A stretch of 64,000 nt of DNA from Gonatopus flavifemur (GCA_018340375.1 JAFFJZ010000030.1:682001-746000); one strand, 5' to 3'; positions 10,160 through 22,722 are shown, counted from the stretch's first letter. Made by a program: numbers and translations. The notes: generated by a model not told the origin, from the sequence alone.

Positions 10160-11010
10160 ATATTTGCTGATAATGCGTGACCAGAAACGAGGATGGTTTC
10201 AACCGGTTCGCCGGTTCACCGGCACATAGGCGGTTTAGTAAGGCGCGCCTGCGTGGAAAGCTGACTGGAAAACATCGTGATTCACATATTCCTAAAATAT
10301 GCAGATCTCATGAGGATTGCCAGGTTTTCGAAGTGCTCGGAAATATCCGGCCCGCCGACACAAAAATCTTCTCGGTTGTGCGTCAAATTTGCGGACAATG
10401 CCTGACAAAAAAAGAGATGGTTTTGACCGGGTAGCCGGTGTACCATCTCCCAGTAGTTTTTATAAGGTGCGCCTGCGTGGAAAGCTGACTGGAAAACACC
10501 GTGATTCACATATTCCTGAAAATGTGCTGATCTCATGAGGATTGCCAGGTTTTTGAAGTGCTCGGAAATATCCGGCCCGCCAACACGAAAAACACCTCGG
10601 TTGTGCGTCAAATTTGCGGACAATGCCTGACAAAAAAAGAGATGGTTTCGACCGGGTAACCGGTTTACCAGCTCATGGTAGGGTTCGTAAGGCGCGCCTG
10701 CGCGGAAAGCTGACTGGAATACACTGTGATCCACAAATTCCTAAAATATGCAGATCTCATGAGGATTGCCAGGTTTTTGGAGTGCTCGGAAATATCCGGC
10801 TCGCCGACACGAAAACCTTCTCGGTTGTGGGTCAAATTTGCGGACAATGCCTGACAAAAAAATGAGATGGTTTTGACCGGGTAGCCGGTGTGCCGGCTCC
10901 AAGTAGATTTTGTAAAGCGCGCCTGCGGGGAAAGCTGACTGGAAAACACCGTGATTCACACACTTCTGAAAATGTGCAGATCTAATGAGGATTGCCAGGT
11001 TTTTCAAGTG
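10160..11010. repeat. 225-bp tandem satellite, about 3.7 units
   Basis: GAGGATTGCCAGG recurs at 10312, 10537, 10761 and 10987, spacings of 225, 224 and 226 bp. Units share GGCGCGCCTGC-like and ATATCCGGC blocks and are richer in GC than the surroundings. A 75-codon period keeps repetitive frames open on both strands; I read these as artefacts. Confidence 0.9.
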
Positions 11011-11089
11011 CCAAAAAATTTTAGAAAAAATAACACGTTTTGGTCAGAATGAAGTGAATTTCCTCAAGGGCGATATATTCCAGAGAAAA

Positions 11090-12060
11090 TACTATATGGT
11101 CAGAAGTTTTTTGTTCAATACTATTCAGATTTCATAACATGAATAATCAGTCGAATTTCGACAAAAAACATCCTCAAATATCTTATCCAAACTGTATATC
11201 GCAGTATAGAAAACCGGTCAATTCCGGACAAAATATTTTTGATAATATTTTTTGTTTGATGTCACTTGGACTTCACGGGCCGAAAAACCAGTCACAATCC
11301 GACGGAAAATATCCTCGAATATCTCACCCAAGCTGTATCTTGCAGTATGAACAACCGGTCGATTTCGGACAAAATATTTTTCGATGGATCTCATCCGGAT
11401 TTCACAAGCCGAGAAAACAGCCTTAATCCGACGGAAAGTATCTTCGAATACTCCATCCAAGCTATATTTTACAGTATGGAACACCGGTCAATAGCGGACA
11501 AAATATTTTTTGCCTGATCTCACTTGGATTTCACAAGCCGAAAAACCAGCCACAATCCGCCGGAAACTACCCTCGAATCTTTCATCCAAGCTGTATCTTA
11601 CAGTATGGAAAACCGGTCAATAGCGGACGAAATATTTTTTGCCTGATTTCACACGCCGAAAAACCAGTCACAACCCGACGGAAACTACCCTCGGATATTT
11701 CATTCAAGCTGTATCTTACAGTATGGAAAACCGGTCAATAGCGGACAAAATATTCTTTGCCTGGTCTCACTTGGATTCTACAAGCCGAAAAACCAGTCAG
11801 AAGATGAAGGAAAGTACCCTCGAATATTTAATCCAAGCTGTATTTTACAGTATGGAAAACCAGTCAATAGCGGACGAAATATTTTTTGCCTGGTCTCACT
11901 TGGATTTCACAAGCCGGAAAACCAGTCACAATCCGACGGAAAGTACCCCCGGATATTTCATCCACGCGGTATTTTACAGTATGGAAAACCGGTAAAAACC
12001 GGACAAAATATTTTTCGATTGATTTCACTCGGATTTCACAGCCCGAAAAAACAATCACTA
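11090..12060. repeat. 129-bp tandem satellite, about 7 units
   Basis: The block CCGGTCAAT (or its variant) recurs at 11214, 11355, 11484, 11613, 11731, 11860 and 11989. Spacings are 141, 129, 129, 118, 129 and 129 bp. The unit equals 43 codons, so open but repetitive frames run through it. One unit has a ~12-bp gain and one an 11-bp loss. Confidence 0.9.
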
Positions 12061-12129
12061 TGCGCCCGAAAAAATCATCGGGTATTTCATGCAGTTTCTA
12101 TTTGATTCACACAGCATGTCAAACCGGAG

Positions 12130-12350
12130 AAAAACTATCACAAAATATTTTATCAGTATCGTCTGGAATTGTACGGGACAAAAACCGACTAAGAACCTGA
12201 CAAAACCTGATGACAAATTTTTTTATCTGGATTTGTCGGACATATCAAGCAAGTGCCAAGCCCGTCAGAGGCGGCTGAAATATATTTTGTCAGTATCGTC
12301 TGGAATTGTACGGGACAAAAACCGACTGGGAACCTGACAAAAAATTTTTT
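12130..12350. repeat. Short direct repeat pair of about 143 bp period
   Basis: CAGTATCGTCTGGAATTGTA, followed by CGGGACAAAAACCGACT, occurs near 12153 and again near 12292. It lies between the 129-bp array and the right end of element D. Confidence 0.75.
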
Positions 12351-12490
12351 GTCTGGAACTGTCGGACATTTGGAGTAGGGCTGTGAGGGGTTCGTAAGAT
12401 TTTTCTCATTGAAGATTTCCGGATTCTAACCTGATCGGGACTTTTTTGAAGATAGGTGATGTCTGATCAAATTTCTACTATAGGAGAAGA

Positions 12491-13180
12491 TAGCATAGGA
12501 CTCGTCAATGTTTCAAGAATTTTATTGTATTCTGGAATTCTCAAAGAGTTTTTTAAGAATTCGTCGATGAACTATGCTCTATGTTGGATGGGTTGAGATT
12601 AAGAGCGGAGGGGAGAGAAGGGTTAAAAAAATGGCAATTTCACCTGAAATCTTCTGAAATTAATTATGCTCCTCCCGATCCAAACTATAGTTATAACTCC
12701 TGATATAGTATTAATTCTTTCGGAACAAGGCACATGCTATTTTCAATTATAAAATGCTTGATTGCAGGGCATATTTTAACGGTCACCTCTAACCGGAACA
12801 TTAGTTCTGCAACAGAACAGTTAGTTCTAAGATGTGAAACCGATTAGTGCAGCAGCAGGTTATACCAGTGTAACATACACCATACATTCGACTCATAAAT
12901 TTTTCACCTTTTTTAACAAACTCTTTCAATCGTGAAACCCTATTTTTCGAAACATAACTGAATTCAAAAGTATTTCAAAGAAAGTTTTCAGTATATAACG
13001 TATTTTCCTCCTTCGTAAGAATTTAGCACAGGAGATGTTTCATTTCGAGGATTCAAATAATACCTTTGAATCACCGATCTACCGGTAAATTGACGACCGC
13101 CTAAATGCCGCGCCGTGCCATGAAACAATCCAGGGAAAACCTTGAAAGTACCATAGGATACATAGCAAATGAAGATAAAT
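12491..13180. other. Unassigned sequence
   Basis: About 0.7 kb of AT-rich sequence without recognised coding or repeat structure. Confidence 0.4.
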
Positions 13181-14490
13181 CCCAATCAAACAAAAAGACA
13201 TCTTTTAGATATCTAAAAGATATCTCGCAATTTTGAAAGATGTCTTGCAAAAAGGTCTCGAAGATGTCTTTTAGAAATCTAAAAGATGTCTTACGCGACT
13301 GATTTAGACAAGTTTAAGATATCTCAAAAAAGTCTTGCGGAAGATATGTTTTAGATGTGATCGATCAAGTCTTGAAAATGTCTTGAAGAATTCATAAAAG
13401 TATATCAGAAAAATCTTGAATGTGTCTATAAAAAAAATTATCCCCTGTTTCTCTCTTCTTCCTTTCCTCTTTTCTTTTATCATCCTTCTTCCACCACTCC
13501 CGTGTATCTTACTTGAGTTTAGGATCCTTGAGGTTGCGGGATTCGAACCTGGGCATTTTACGACGTACGCACGCTTCATTGACCTGAGCCATACAGACAG
13601 TTTGATGATGGTGCTCATAATTGTCAATATGAAATAGTGGGATATAATGTCAGAGGTGTTTATTTTCAGAGTGGAAGTGATCTTTTGAACAAGGTGTTTA
13701 TTACATATACAAATATAAGATAAGTTGATTGTGCTTAAAACTTGAACAGTTTGATGAATTTGGTGAAACATATTGAAGTACATGATCCAGTGATCGTTAG
13801 TGTCTGATGAATATCATAGATACTTCTAAATTATTTTTTTCTCACTTTTATTGAAAAACAACTTATTAATAAATGTGAATGAGAATTTGATAAAATCACC
13901 GTACACGAAGGCCGCGCATAAAATTCAGCGTAAGAAGTTCGATAATTCGCAAAATATTGTGACTTGGAGATTCGTTACTTTTAGTGCTAGCACTGCAAGG
14001 TTACGGAATCGTACTTTTCACAAAATTTGTTGGTATTTACATGGATTATTCAAACTTTTAATTTATGAACGAATTCACCTTCTTTGCAATTTAATTGTGA
14101 ACAAATACATCCCACACAGCACATCCACCGATGTTCACGTCGCATCTCCGTGGAAGAAAGGGAGACGTGGATACAAGGTGGAAAGAACGGAGAAGCGACG
14201 TGGAGGCGACGGAGAAATGTCCGCGTGCTGTACGGGATTTGGAGTGTTATCCATATGCACTCATAACCTCAAAACTGCTGATCCTTGAGATACATTTGGC
14301 AAAACATCTTAAACATATCTTTTGAAAGACATCTTCAAGACATATCGAAAAGATGTCTTTCAGATATCTTTTCGATATGTCTTCAAGATGTCTTTCAAAA
14401 GATATCTTCGAGTTGTCTTTTTGTTATGTCTTGTAGATGTCTTTCAAAAGATGTCTCCAAGATATCTTCAAGATATTCATGTTTATTGGG
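13181..14490. mobile_element. Foldback element F with AAGATGTCTT-rich arms, AT duplication
   Basis: The ends CCCAATCAAAC and GTTTATTGGG are inverted and flanked by AT at 13179-13180 and 14491-14492. Both arms (13195-13420, 14290-14480) are built from many direct and inverted copies of a short AAGAYRTCTT-like unit, itself nearly palindromic. The interior is unique sequence with a tRNA-like segment. No transposase is present. Confidence 0.65.
13520..13605 (-). other. tRNA-derived SINE-like segment inside element F
   Basis: On the minus strand TGGCTCAGGTCAATG (A-box-like, near 13585) is followed about 48 bases later by AGGTTCGAATCCCG (B box, near 13540). Order and spacing fit a tRNA-derived promoter. 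A full cloverleaf is not evident. Confidence 0.5.
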
Positions 14491-15120
14491 ATTCATACAT
14501 ACACACATACAGGGTGAGGCATTTATCTTGAGACAATTAAATATCTTGGTGGGATCACTTTTTTTTGGCAAATGTTTCATACAAAAGTTGTTATACAAAA
14601 AGGGGGCCACAAAACTACGATATCAGTTTCGTCATAGATGACGTTATGATCGATTAAAATGGGGTAAACATCATTTTTTTGAACGGGAACCCCCACTTTT
14701 TATTGCATATCTTGATTCTACGCAAAAAACTGAGTAACTTTTGCTCGCAACGTTTTTCTAAATTTTTGAAGATGGCGCCACAATCGATGAAAAATAAAGT
14801 CTATGAAACAATATGCGGATATCTTGAGGAATGCATCCAAGAGCCGAAATATCTCATTCGAATGTTGTTGTTAAGAGAGGGGACGACACAATGGCGATAT
14901 CAGTTCCATAGTAGATAGCGCTGTGGTCGGTAAACATAAGGTCAACTTCAATTTTTCAAATGGAAACTCCTACTTTTTATCGCATATCATGATTCTACGC
15001 GAAAAAATGAGGAATTTTTGTTTGAAACATTTTTCCTAAATTCTTGAAGATGGAAACGGTGGAAAATGAGGTTGATGAAAAAGTTCTACTGCATTATGTG
15101 TGGAGCAACGCTCAACAAAC

Positions 15121-15280
15121 AAATCAAAACAATAATAATTTCAGAGAAGAAATCGAACACAAAACACAACAAATGTCATGTCCAAAACATGGTCAATGAC
15201 TTTAATTCAATGTTTTGGAAACGACATTCATTGTGTTTTGTGTTCAATTTCTTCTCTGAAATTATTATTGTTTTGATTTC
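15121..15280. repeat. Hairpin insertion in the left end of the DD41D element
   Basis: An arm of about 58 bp starting AAATCAAAACAATAATAATT returns as reverse complement ending at 15280, with a ~45-bp loop. It disturbs the inverted-repeat symmetry of the host element and probably is a small MITE. Confidence 0.7.
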
Positions 15281-15370
15281 CATTGGAATCCCGTACAAAA
15301 TCTGCATTTCAAAATCATCCAGTTCTCTGTCGCTATTTGGAAGAAACACATTATTTGACGACTAAATATC

Positions 15371-16437
15371 ATGTCAGATTACACCCCAAACGATATTGTT
15401 GATATTTTATTGTGTCTCGGTGAAGCGCAGGGAAACTATCTTGGAGCTGTACGAATTATCAAACGACGTTTTCCGAATCGGAGGTGTCCATCTCATGTCA
15501 CTATCCAATCTGTCGAACAACGTGCGCGTCGAGGTTTTATGAAACGAAAAAGAGCCAATAAAGTTTATGATGATAACAATGAGCTTGATGAGAGATTGCT
15601 TGTTGTGCTGGGATTAATCCACATTATTCCTCATACCAGTGTTCGGGATATTGAAAAAGCAACCGGGATTCCCCGATTCACAGTTCACCACATGTTAAAA
15701 TCAGTTCAATATCATCCGTACCACATCTGTTTGGTGCAATCGTTGACAGCTGAGGATTTCGTAGCGAGGATGAACTTCTGCACATGGGCCCAGGGTAAAA
15801 TTGAGGAAGATTTTCTTTCTTTCAACGCGTTATGTTCTCTGACGAGGCAACATTTCAAAGTGTAGGAATTGTAAATAGGCACAATAGTAATTATTGGAGT
15901 GCTCAGAACCCTCACTGGGTTCGTACGGTAGACCATCAGCACCGTTGGAGTATCAACGTTTGGTGTGGAATTGTAGATTCCAAAATCATAGGACCATAGT
16001 TTTTCGAAGGAAACCTTAGTAGCGTGGAATATCTTCGCTTCTTACGGCATGAACTTCCTGCTCTGATGGAAGACTCAAGCCTCGACCTGAGATAAATAAT
16101 GTGGTTTCAACAGGATGGAGCACCTCCTCATTTCGTGCGGAATGTACGGAATTTTTTGGATCAGCAATTCCCAGGGAAGTAAATTGGCCGTAGAGGACCT
16201 GTTCGATGGCCACCGAGATCGCTAGATTTGACGTCGCCGGATTTTTTTTGTGGGGTTACATAGAAGATGTTGTATTCCGCGAACTTCCTACAACACGCGA
16301 TGACATGAAAATTCGAATAAGGAGAGCATGCGCAGCAATAACACCTGCTATGTTGCAAACAACTGTGCTCAACTTCCATTGGAGAAACAGACTCTGTCAT
16401 CAGCAAAACGGTGGTCATTTTGAACATCTTGTGAAGT
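15371..16437 (+). pseudogene. DD41D-type transposase, broken
   Basis: Reads MSDYTPNDIVDILLCLGEAQ from an ATG at 15371, through the helix-turn-helix VRDIEKATGIPRFTVHHMLK, to EHLVKS. A one-base frameshift near 15810 precedes VMFSDEATFQ (first Asp). In-frame stops lie at about 15998 (GP*FFEG), 16092 (LR*IMW) and 16180 (GK*IGRR). The second Asp (QQDGAPPH) and third (SPDFFLWG) are still recognisable. Overall length matches the 353-residue intact relative at 39153. Confidence 0.85.
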
Positions 16438-17258
16438 CTCGAAGGCAAACCTACGCAATCCATTCTAGAAAATCCGCCCTTTTTAGGGCGATAATGATGT
16501 GCAAAGTTCGATCGCGCAACCTCCTCGGGGTGCACATTGGGTAACGCTAATGCCGACGGCCTACTGATGAGCGGGGGAGGAGGGGGAGGGGGTAATATGG
16601 GAATTTGTTACACCGCAATCCTCGGAAGATGAAAACAAAACCTTCAAGAGTTGAGCGTTGCTTTATACATAATGCAGTAGAACTTTCTCATCAACCTCAT
16701 TTCCCACCGTTTCCATCTTCAAGAATTTGGGAAAAATGTTTCAAACAAAACTTCCTCATTTTTTCGCGTAGAATCATGATATGCGATAAAAAGTGAGAGT
16801 TTCCATTTGAAAGATCGAAGTTGACCTCATTTTTACTGACCACAGCGCCATCTAATATGGAACTGATATCGCCATTGTGTCGTCCCCTCTCTTAACAACA
16901 ACATTCGAATGAGATATTTCGGCTCTTGGATGCATTCCACAAGATATCCGCATATTGTTTCATAGACTTTATTTTTCATCGATTGTGGCGCCATCTTCAA
17001 AAATTTAGAAAAACGTTGCGAGCAAAAGTTACTCAGTTTTTTGCGTAGAATCAAGATATGCAATGAAAAGTGGGGGTTCCCGTTTAGAAAAATGATATTG
17101 ACCCCATTTTAATTGACCATAACGCCATCTATGATGAAACTGATATCGCAGTTTTGTGGCCCCCTCTTTGTACAACAACTTTGGTATGAAGTACTTTTGG
17201 TTTAAGATGCATGTTTTTGAGATATTTGCATTTAAAGATTAAAATGGAACACCCTGTA

Positions 17259-19516
17259 TGTATCCAGTAAACAAATCTTCACTTTCTTTTAAGAATAAAT
17301 AATTAAGAAAAATTAAGAATAAACAATTATCTAATAAAATTAAAATTATCAAAAACGTTAAAGCTACAGTTGAAACATTAGACAAACTCTGCACGAATAA
17401 CATAAGAAATAAATATTATAAATAGTTAATAAGTAATCACACCAATTTAATTACAAACGAAAAGACAAATATCAAGCACAATCAAACAACACTCACCAAC
17501 AAACATGCAAACATTATTTTTATATGAACAAATTATTAATAAATAATCTACAAATTCTATAATACACTCCAAGTTAGCAAACAAACAACACACACAAACG
17601 AACATGCAAATATTACCAACCTAGAAACAAATGGTTAATAAATAATCAAAACACACAAACATTATAACACCCTAATAAGAATTCCGCATCAATACACAAA
17701 CAATAAACCAGTATACACAACAAGTTAGCTCAAACCCCAATGAATACTCATTGTTAAATGAACAATTAACCAACAAACTTTATAATAAGTCCATAATAAA
17801 TTGACAACATGCATTATAAACATTGAATATATATATATATATATATTTATTTATTTATAAAATAAGCAATAACAAATAAGCAAATCAAAATGCATGAATA
17901 AAGTGAAAATGCATAGTGAAAAAGGAGGCCATCAAAGTGAGTGAAATATAAGGGAAATTCGAACATGCGACCATGATCATGAAGAAAGGAAGTGTGAAGA
18001 AGAATAAGGGATAATAAGGATGTCTCAACGGAAAACAAGGACACCAAAACGCACCTTCATGCATCGATCGGAAAATCCTTCGATCAATGGAACTTGCCCC
18101 CACTGAAGGACAATGAATATGTATGGAAGACAGCAGGCCTTCCACCTCCATACATTGATCCACGATCGATGATTCGACCAAGTCCTTGCCCCCATGCAAG
18201 GATATCGAGGTATGCAAGGGTAGCAGCCTCTTCCACCTTAAAGGTACACCAATAGGACTAATTATCGATTCATGGATCATTCCCGAACATAGGTCCATGA
18301 CCAATGAAACAAAAATAAAAAGGGGAGAATCAAGTGAACTCCAATCACAAAATCTGTGAATCACATCTTGAATTGAAAAAGAAGGGAAGCAACCCTTTCT
18401 ATCATCAAAATTAAGAACTGAATTCTGATTGGCTGAGCGAGTGCTTGAAAGCAGCTGCACTGCCAGAAATCAAACACACTTTGGCTCTTCAGCCACTCAG
18501 CTTCTACAGCTACTCTCAACCTTTCATAGCTGTTTTGGCTCATAAGCCTACAAAATTTTCTCACTCTGAGACTCAGGTTTCACAGCCCATACAATAAGAT
18601 TGCCAACCTTGTGCCGATCTTCCACCAATTTCACCTCTTTGGCCGAACAAACAGTTGGACTACGCTTGGGAAGCGTCAAGCAATTTGCAATAAGATTGCC
18701 TACCGTTGGCTGATCATTTGCCAGCCTTCCGCCAAATTTGGCCAAAAGGCCGAATAACTAGTTGGAAGACGCCGGGAAATTACTGGCCTTCAACCTCTAC
18801 AACATCTCATCACAAGCAGAGTGAACATGTGCTGAAATTCTGTATTTTCATACAGTCCCTATTCAAACAGTTGCTCTTTCTATTCAAGACCCAATTGCTT
18901 GACCTCCTGGATTTCCTTTTCAGTTAATCCAAAGGTTAGGATCTCCAACCCTTCGATACAAATTTCTTTTTCTTCACTGTTTTTCCTTTGCCCTAGTTAA
19001 CTGCTCACACTAAAATTCCTTGATTCTAATTTTGATATTTAAAAGAAATATAAAAATTCCAGATTCTCTACTTCATTGTAATCATTGAGAGATAGAAAAT
19101 TTCTCTCTTACACCTTGTTTAGTTTTGACAATTCAACAGTCTATTTTCTTGACTCAATAATTTCCAAAATATATAAGGATAATTCCCAAAAAGAACAATT
19201 CATAGTTGATAAATTTTGGATTCACGAGGAATAAGAAAAGTTGCATAACTTGATTAGATAAATAATTATCAGTTTGTAGAAATTAGCACTGAGAATAAAT
19301 TACGATTTTACCTAATTCCATTTTCTCATTATTGATTTCGCCTTTTTCTCTTTTCCTACTCAAGAAATATCAATCCTACCCCTTCCTTTCATAACTGATA
19401 AATAGGGGAATTAATATCTATTGCCGTCCTGGATGGAAACATCCAGGACGTGACACCAGTATAACTTACATATAAATCATATTTAATTGTATATAAATTA
19501 CATATAGTTTTGAAAA
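17259..19516. other. AT-rich unassigned region
   Basis: The first 550 bp are A-rich with many short ACAAACA-like words. An (AT)n run lies near 17828-17847. From 18000 to 19500 there are short imperfect direct repeats such as AATAAGATTGCC at 18593 and 18691, and a short hairpin, GTCCTGGATG/CATCCAGGAC, near 19425-19455. No coding unit was recognised. Confidence 0.4.
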
Positions 19517-21246
19517 GGGCCTAGCGGAATAAGCATGTAAAATCTGATCCAGCAGATATCGGGTGCAAATTCATGCTATAAGTGGGCACAAATGTGGTAT
19601 GAGATTTCCCCAAATAATAAGCATATATCACTATTCTTTTTGGAGATGTGGAAGGGGAAAGGAAAATAAACAAAGTTCATTTTCTCGAAAACGGCTCAAC
19701 CGATTTTGAGGAAAAAAGATATATGTTATTTACATTGATAAAACTACTTAGCACAGAGACATTCAAAAATTTTCACCCAAAAAATAACAACAAAAAGTTT
19801 TATAATCCGTGAATATTTTCTTTGAGAACGATATTTTTGAGGTACCAGCTTGAAATTGTCCCATAAATTTCCCCAAAGTGTCCACTATACCGCCAATTTT
19901 TTCTCAGATTTTTCAAAATGATGGAACCTAGTGAAGAATACAAAAATCTTAAACGTCACGTCACTTTCTCTCAGAGGGTGGCATTCCCGACTTTTCCCAA
20001 AATTTAATAACCGGCTCAATTTTGGGGATATCATGACGAACCTGGGTTCAAAATGCTCGTAGAGAATCCTCTCTTATTGAGAAGCTGCCCCTTTCTTCGT
20101 ACAAGGGTGGTTAACGTTTCTTTGGGCGAAAATTTTTGTTTTTATCGTGCTAACTAGTTTCATCAGTGTACATAACATATATTTTCTTCATCAAAATCGG
20201 TTAAGGGGCTACGTGGGTTTGCTCGGTGAAAGAACGGCCGATTTTCACCCATTTTTTTCCTATAAAAAATGAAATATTTCATGCAAACTTTTTGTTATCT
20301 TACAGATACACATTTGAGAAAGAATTTCTGAAATTTTCGTAGAAAAATATTTGAAACTCCGCCATTGCAACTTCATTTCCGATGACCCCTCGGAAACCTC
20401 CTGCGTCCGCGTTGACAGCAGAACAACTCATACCTGGTTCATCCGAAGTGGAAAGAAAGAAATCCGTGTTCTAGTCAAGACCATAAACGAAGTGAAAATG
20501 GGAGCGTAAGAAGTGTATGAAGCGACGCGGAAGAGTAAACAAAACAGTATCCAAGCGCGAAACAAGCGGAGATTGAAACATTTCACGCTTCATTTGTTCT
20601 AATCTTCGCTTCCAGCGAGCGGAAATTTTCACCAGGGAAAACTTAGACGAAGGAAAGGAAAAACAAGTGAAAATTGGATTTTTGGGGGACCTTTTTACGA
20701 GACAATGAAAATTTCGGTGGAACATTCAATAATTTTTTTTTTATTAGTTGTTATTGAAATAAAAAACAATTCTTCGTCCAAGTCTTCGTGAATTGTATCT
20801 CGAAGACCTGTGTGGAATTTCATCAAGATCGGTTCAGTAGTTCTCGAGAAATCTCGTTGACCGCTTTTTTCCGAGATGTCTCCGCAAAATGGCTATAACT
20901 GGCTTGATTCTCAGAATTTTATCGTTCAAATTTGGCAAAATATAGTTCGAAAGTTACTGTATGTGTACTCAAGAATTCAAGTAACAGCTTGCATTTCTTA
21001 TATGTAAAAAAAAATATCGAGAAAATGATTGTTGTTTTTTGCCTCTGAAACCCATGTAACCCCTCAAGCCGTTTCCGAGAAAATTAACTTTGTCCATTTT
21101 TCTCTCCCCCTCCATGTCTTCTCAAGGAATAGGGATGTCCCGTTATTATTGGGGGAAATTTTACATCACATTTATGCCAACTTATAACGTGAATTTGAAC
21201 CCGATATCTGCGGGGGCAGATTTCACATGCATATTCCGTTAGGCCC
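19517..21246. mobile_element. Element G: 1.73-kb inverted-repeat element without coding capacity
   Basis: GGGCCTAGCGGAATAAGCATG at 19517 is repeated inverted, ending at 21246, and the similarity extends inward about 110 bp with a few mismatches. A second, inner inverted similarity (CGATTTTGAGGAAAAAAGATATATG against its complement near 20170) suggests a compound palindrome. The interior has no long frame. I could not define a target duplication. Confidence 0.65.
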
Positions 21247-21383
21247 TTTTTCCTCTCCGGTTTTTTTTTTAATTCAATATCAAATGTTTTGGTTAGTTCT
21301 AAATTCCATTCAGAACTCGCTCTGATTGATTGTATTGTATTTAAATCCACTTGATATTAACATAAAACGCTTTTATCAAACAG

Positions 21384-21713
21384 ACTCTCGCCGACTTGAA
21401 ACGAAACTGGGAGAAACGACTCGAGAAATTCAGACACTTTGGTCTCACGCAGCAACCGATAATCATAGCTGTTGGAGCCATCGAAAAAGTTACTGCGGCC
21501 TACGTTTGCATCAACAACGTGAAATATGAATGCCCAGATTTGCTTCATGCAATGAATTTGTGTTTCAAAGCTTTTTTTGCGCTCAATGCAGGATACCCGA
21601 GCGATGCAAAACCTTTTTGGGAATATCTGCGACATTTATGTGGGATTTCATTTCCTGATCATTACAAACACAATACCAATATGTTAATTGTTTGGAATAG
21701 AATCAAAGTTTAG
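21384..21713 (+). CDS. SAM-like gene copy 2, last exon
   Basis: The exon follows ATCAAACAG and runs to TAG at 21711-21713. It encodes TLADLKRNWEKR, AAYVCINNVKYECPD and CFKAFFALNAGYPSDAKPFW. It aligns end to end with the last exon of copy 1 (3210-3545), including the splice phase. The frame is intact. It belongs with the exons at 8316-8643, separated by a 12.7-kb intron full of elements, or it is a detached fragment. A zinc-finger gene follows 205 bp downstream. Confidence 0.7.
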   Translation, partial: TLADLKRNWEKRLEKFRHFGLTQQPIIIAVGAIEKVTAAYVCINNVKYECPDLLHAMNLCFKAFFALNAGYPSDAKPFWEYLRHLCGISFPDHYKHNTNMLIVWNRIKV

Positions 21714-21917
21714 ATGTACTGCTCTTTTTCATTTAATGATTACTGGAAAATCATATATAGTTGAATTTTTATGATGTTTTTTGAAAATGCATCACCTTAT
21801 ATTATTTCAACTAGCATGCATTTAATAAATGATATCCTGAAATATTCACGTTGATATGATATGCAATTGAGTCTACTTGTTAATATACTTTGGATAAGTT
21901 GAGTTACTGCATTCAAG

Positions 21918-22722
21918 GTGGTGAAGTTATTTTTGTGTTATGTATGCAATCAATCCTTTTCTCGAAAAAGATTAAAAGTACATTTGAACATCCAGCACAA
22001 TATTCAGAGTGACGATTATAATGGTTTTTTATGTGAATCATATGGATGCAATAGATCCTTTTGTAGCTTGAAAGCATTACAAGCTCATGTGAAAACATGG
22101 CATCAAATGACAAAAAGTTCAATTGAAAAAAACTTTGAATCTGAATTCCATGTTGACAGTCAAAATTCTACAAACAATGAGAATCAGGAAAATGAAGAGG
22201 ATGTTGACACTGCTCAAGATATGAGCCCTCAATGGTCGGTTGGCAATGAGAACTTTCCCAGAAATCTGAACGATAATTTGAATGACAAAAAACAAACAGG
22301 ACTCACATCGAAAGAAGATGATGCACGCTTGTTTGACGGCGTTGACATTTCTGCTCGAATATTATCGATTCTGTCATTAGATGCATTACTACAAGACGCT
22401 TTATCTTTGATATCGGAATTTAATTCTGATCCCACATCGACCCGATCTCGGATTCAAAGTTTCATTAATGGATTTCACAAATTTCTGAATAGCGAATTCG
22501 TGAATAAATTGAAAACGTTGATTGCATTGAATGTCAAAGAAGAAATGGCAGATACTATTGAAGAGAAATTTGAATCCATCCGAAACATTTTTTCTCAGCT
22601 CAACACTGAACATAAACGCTTAAAATTTCTCGAAAAAAACAAATCATATATTGAGCCTCTTACAGTGGAATTCAAACCAAAGTCTACTGAAAAAAGGGTA
22701 AAGAGACAGTATCTGTTGGAAT
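21918..22722 (+). CDS. C2H2 zinc-finger protein, module copy 2, first part
   Basis: Two fingers open the protein (CYVCNQSFSRKRLKVHLNIQ with a final H, then CESYGCNRSF...HVKTWH with C-x4-C spacing). An acidic low-complexity stretch follows, then a mainly helical region with SLDALLQDALSLISEF, FLNSEFVNKLKTLIAL and RLKFLEKNKSYIEPL. The first codon is GTG after CAAG, so the true start may lie in an upstream exon or at a later ATG. The last residues before the MITE are RVKRQYLLES. The coding sense continues after the MITE at 23400. The layout matches multi-copy proteins of fish and cnidarians with paired fingers and a downstream GDN motif; function unknown. Confidence 0.65.

Larger units (their letters stand above)
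9524..12490. mobile_element. Element D: inverted-repeat element carrying two satellite arrays
   Basis: The left end CCCTAGTAGAAATTTTG (9524) and the right region AAATTTCTACTATAGG (near 12484) are inverted. Further inside, CTACTCCAAATG near 9720 matches CATTTGGAGTAG near 12375 inverted, along with nearby runs of GACAAA/TTTGTC. Between them lie two unrelated tandem arrays. The left end resembles the termini of element A and of the MITE at 42117. No transposase was found. The exact right end and target duplication are unclear. Confidence 0.5.
14510..17256 (+). mobile_element. DD41D-type Tc1/mariner-like element with ~570-bp inverted repeats, decayed
   Basis: The element runs from CAGGGTG at 14510 to CACCCTG at 17256, with TA on both sides (14508-14509, 17257-17258). 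Inverted repeats of about 570 bp (14510-15075 and 16690-17256) share the TTGATTCTACGCAAAAAACTGAG and GATGGCGCCACAATCGATG regions. A degenerate transposase lies between them on the plus strand. The left inner part carries a hairpin at 15121-15280. Confidence 0.85.

Noticed and set aside
10282..10949. Repetitive open frames with a repeated NHLFFCQALSANLTHN peptide
   Set aside because: They follow the 225-bp satellite (75 codons), shift with the units, occur on both strands and have no start or family match.
11139..12337. Several overlapping frames of 80-120 residues
   Set aside because: They arise from the 129-bp satellite, whose period is a multiple of three; the peptides simply repeat.
18361..18927. 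Frames around 18400-18900 as a host gene
   Set aside because: Short, overlapping frames on both strands without conserved blocks, splice support or start context.
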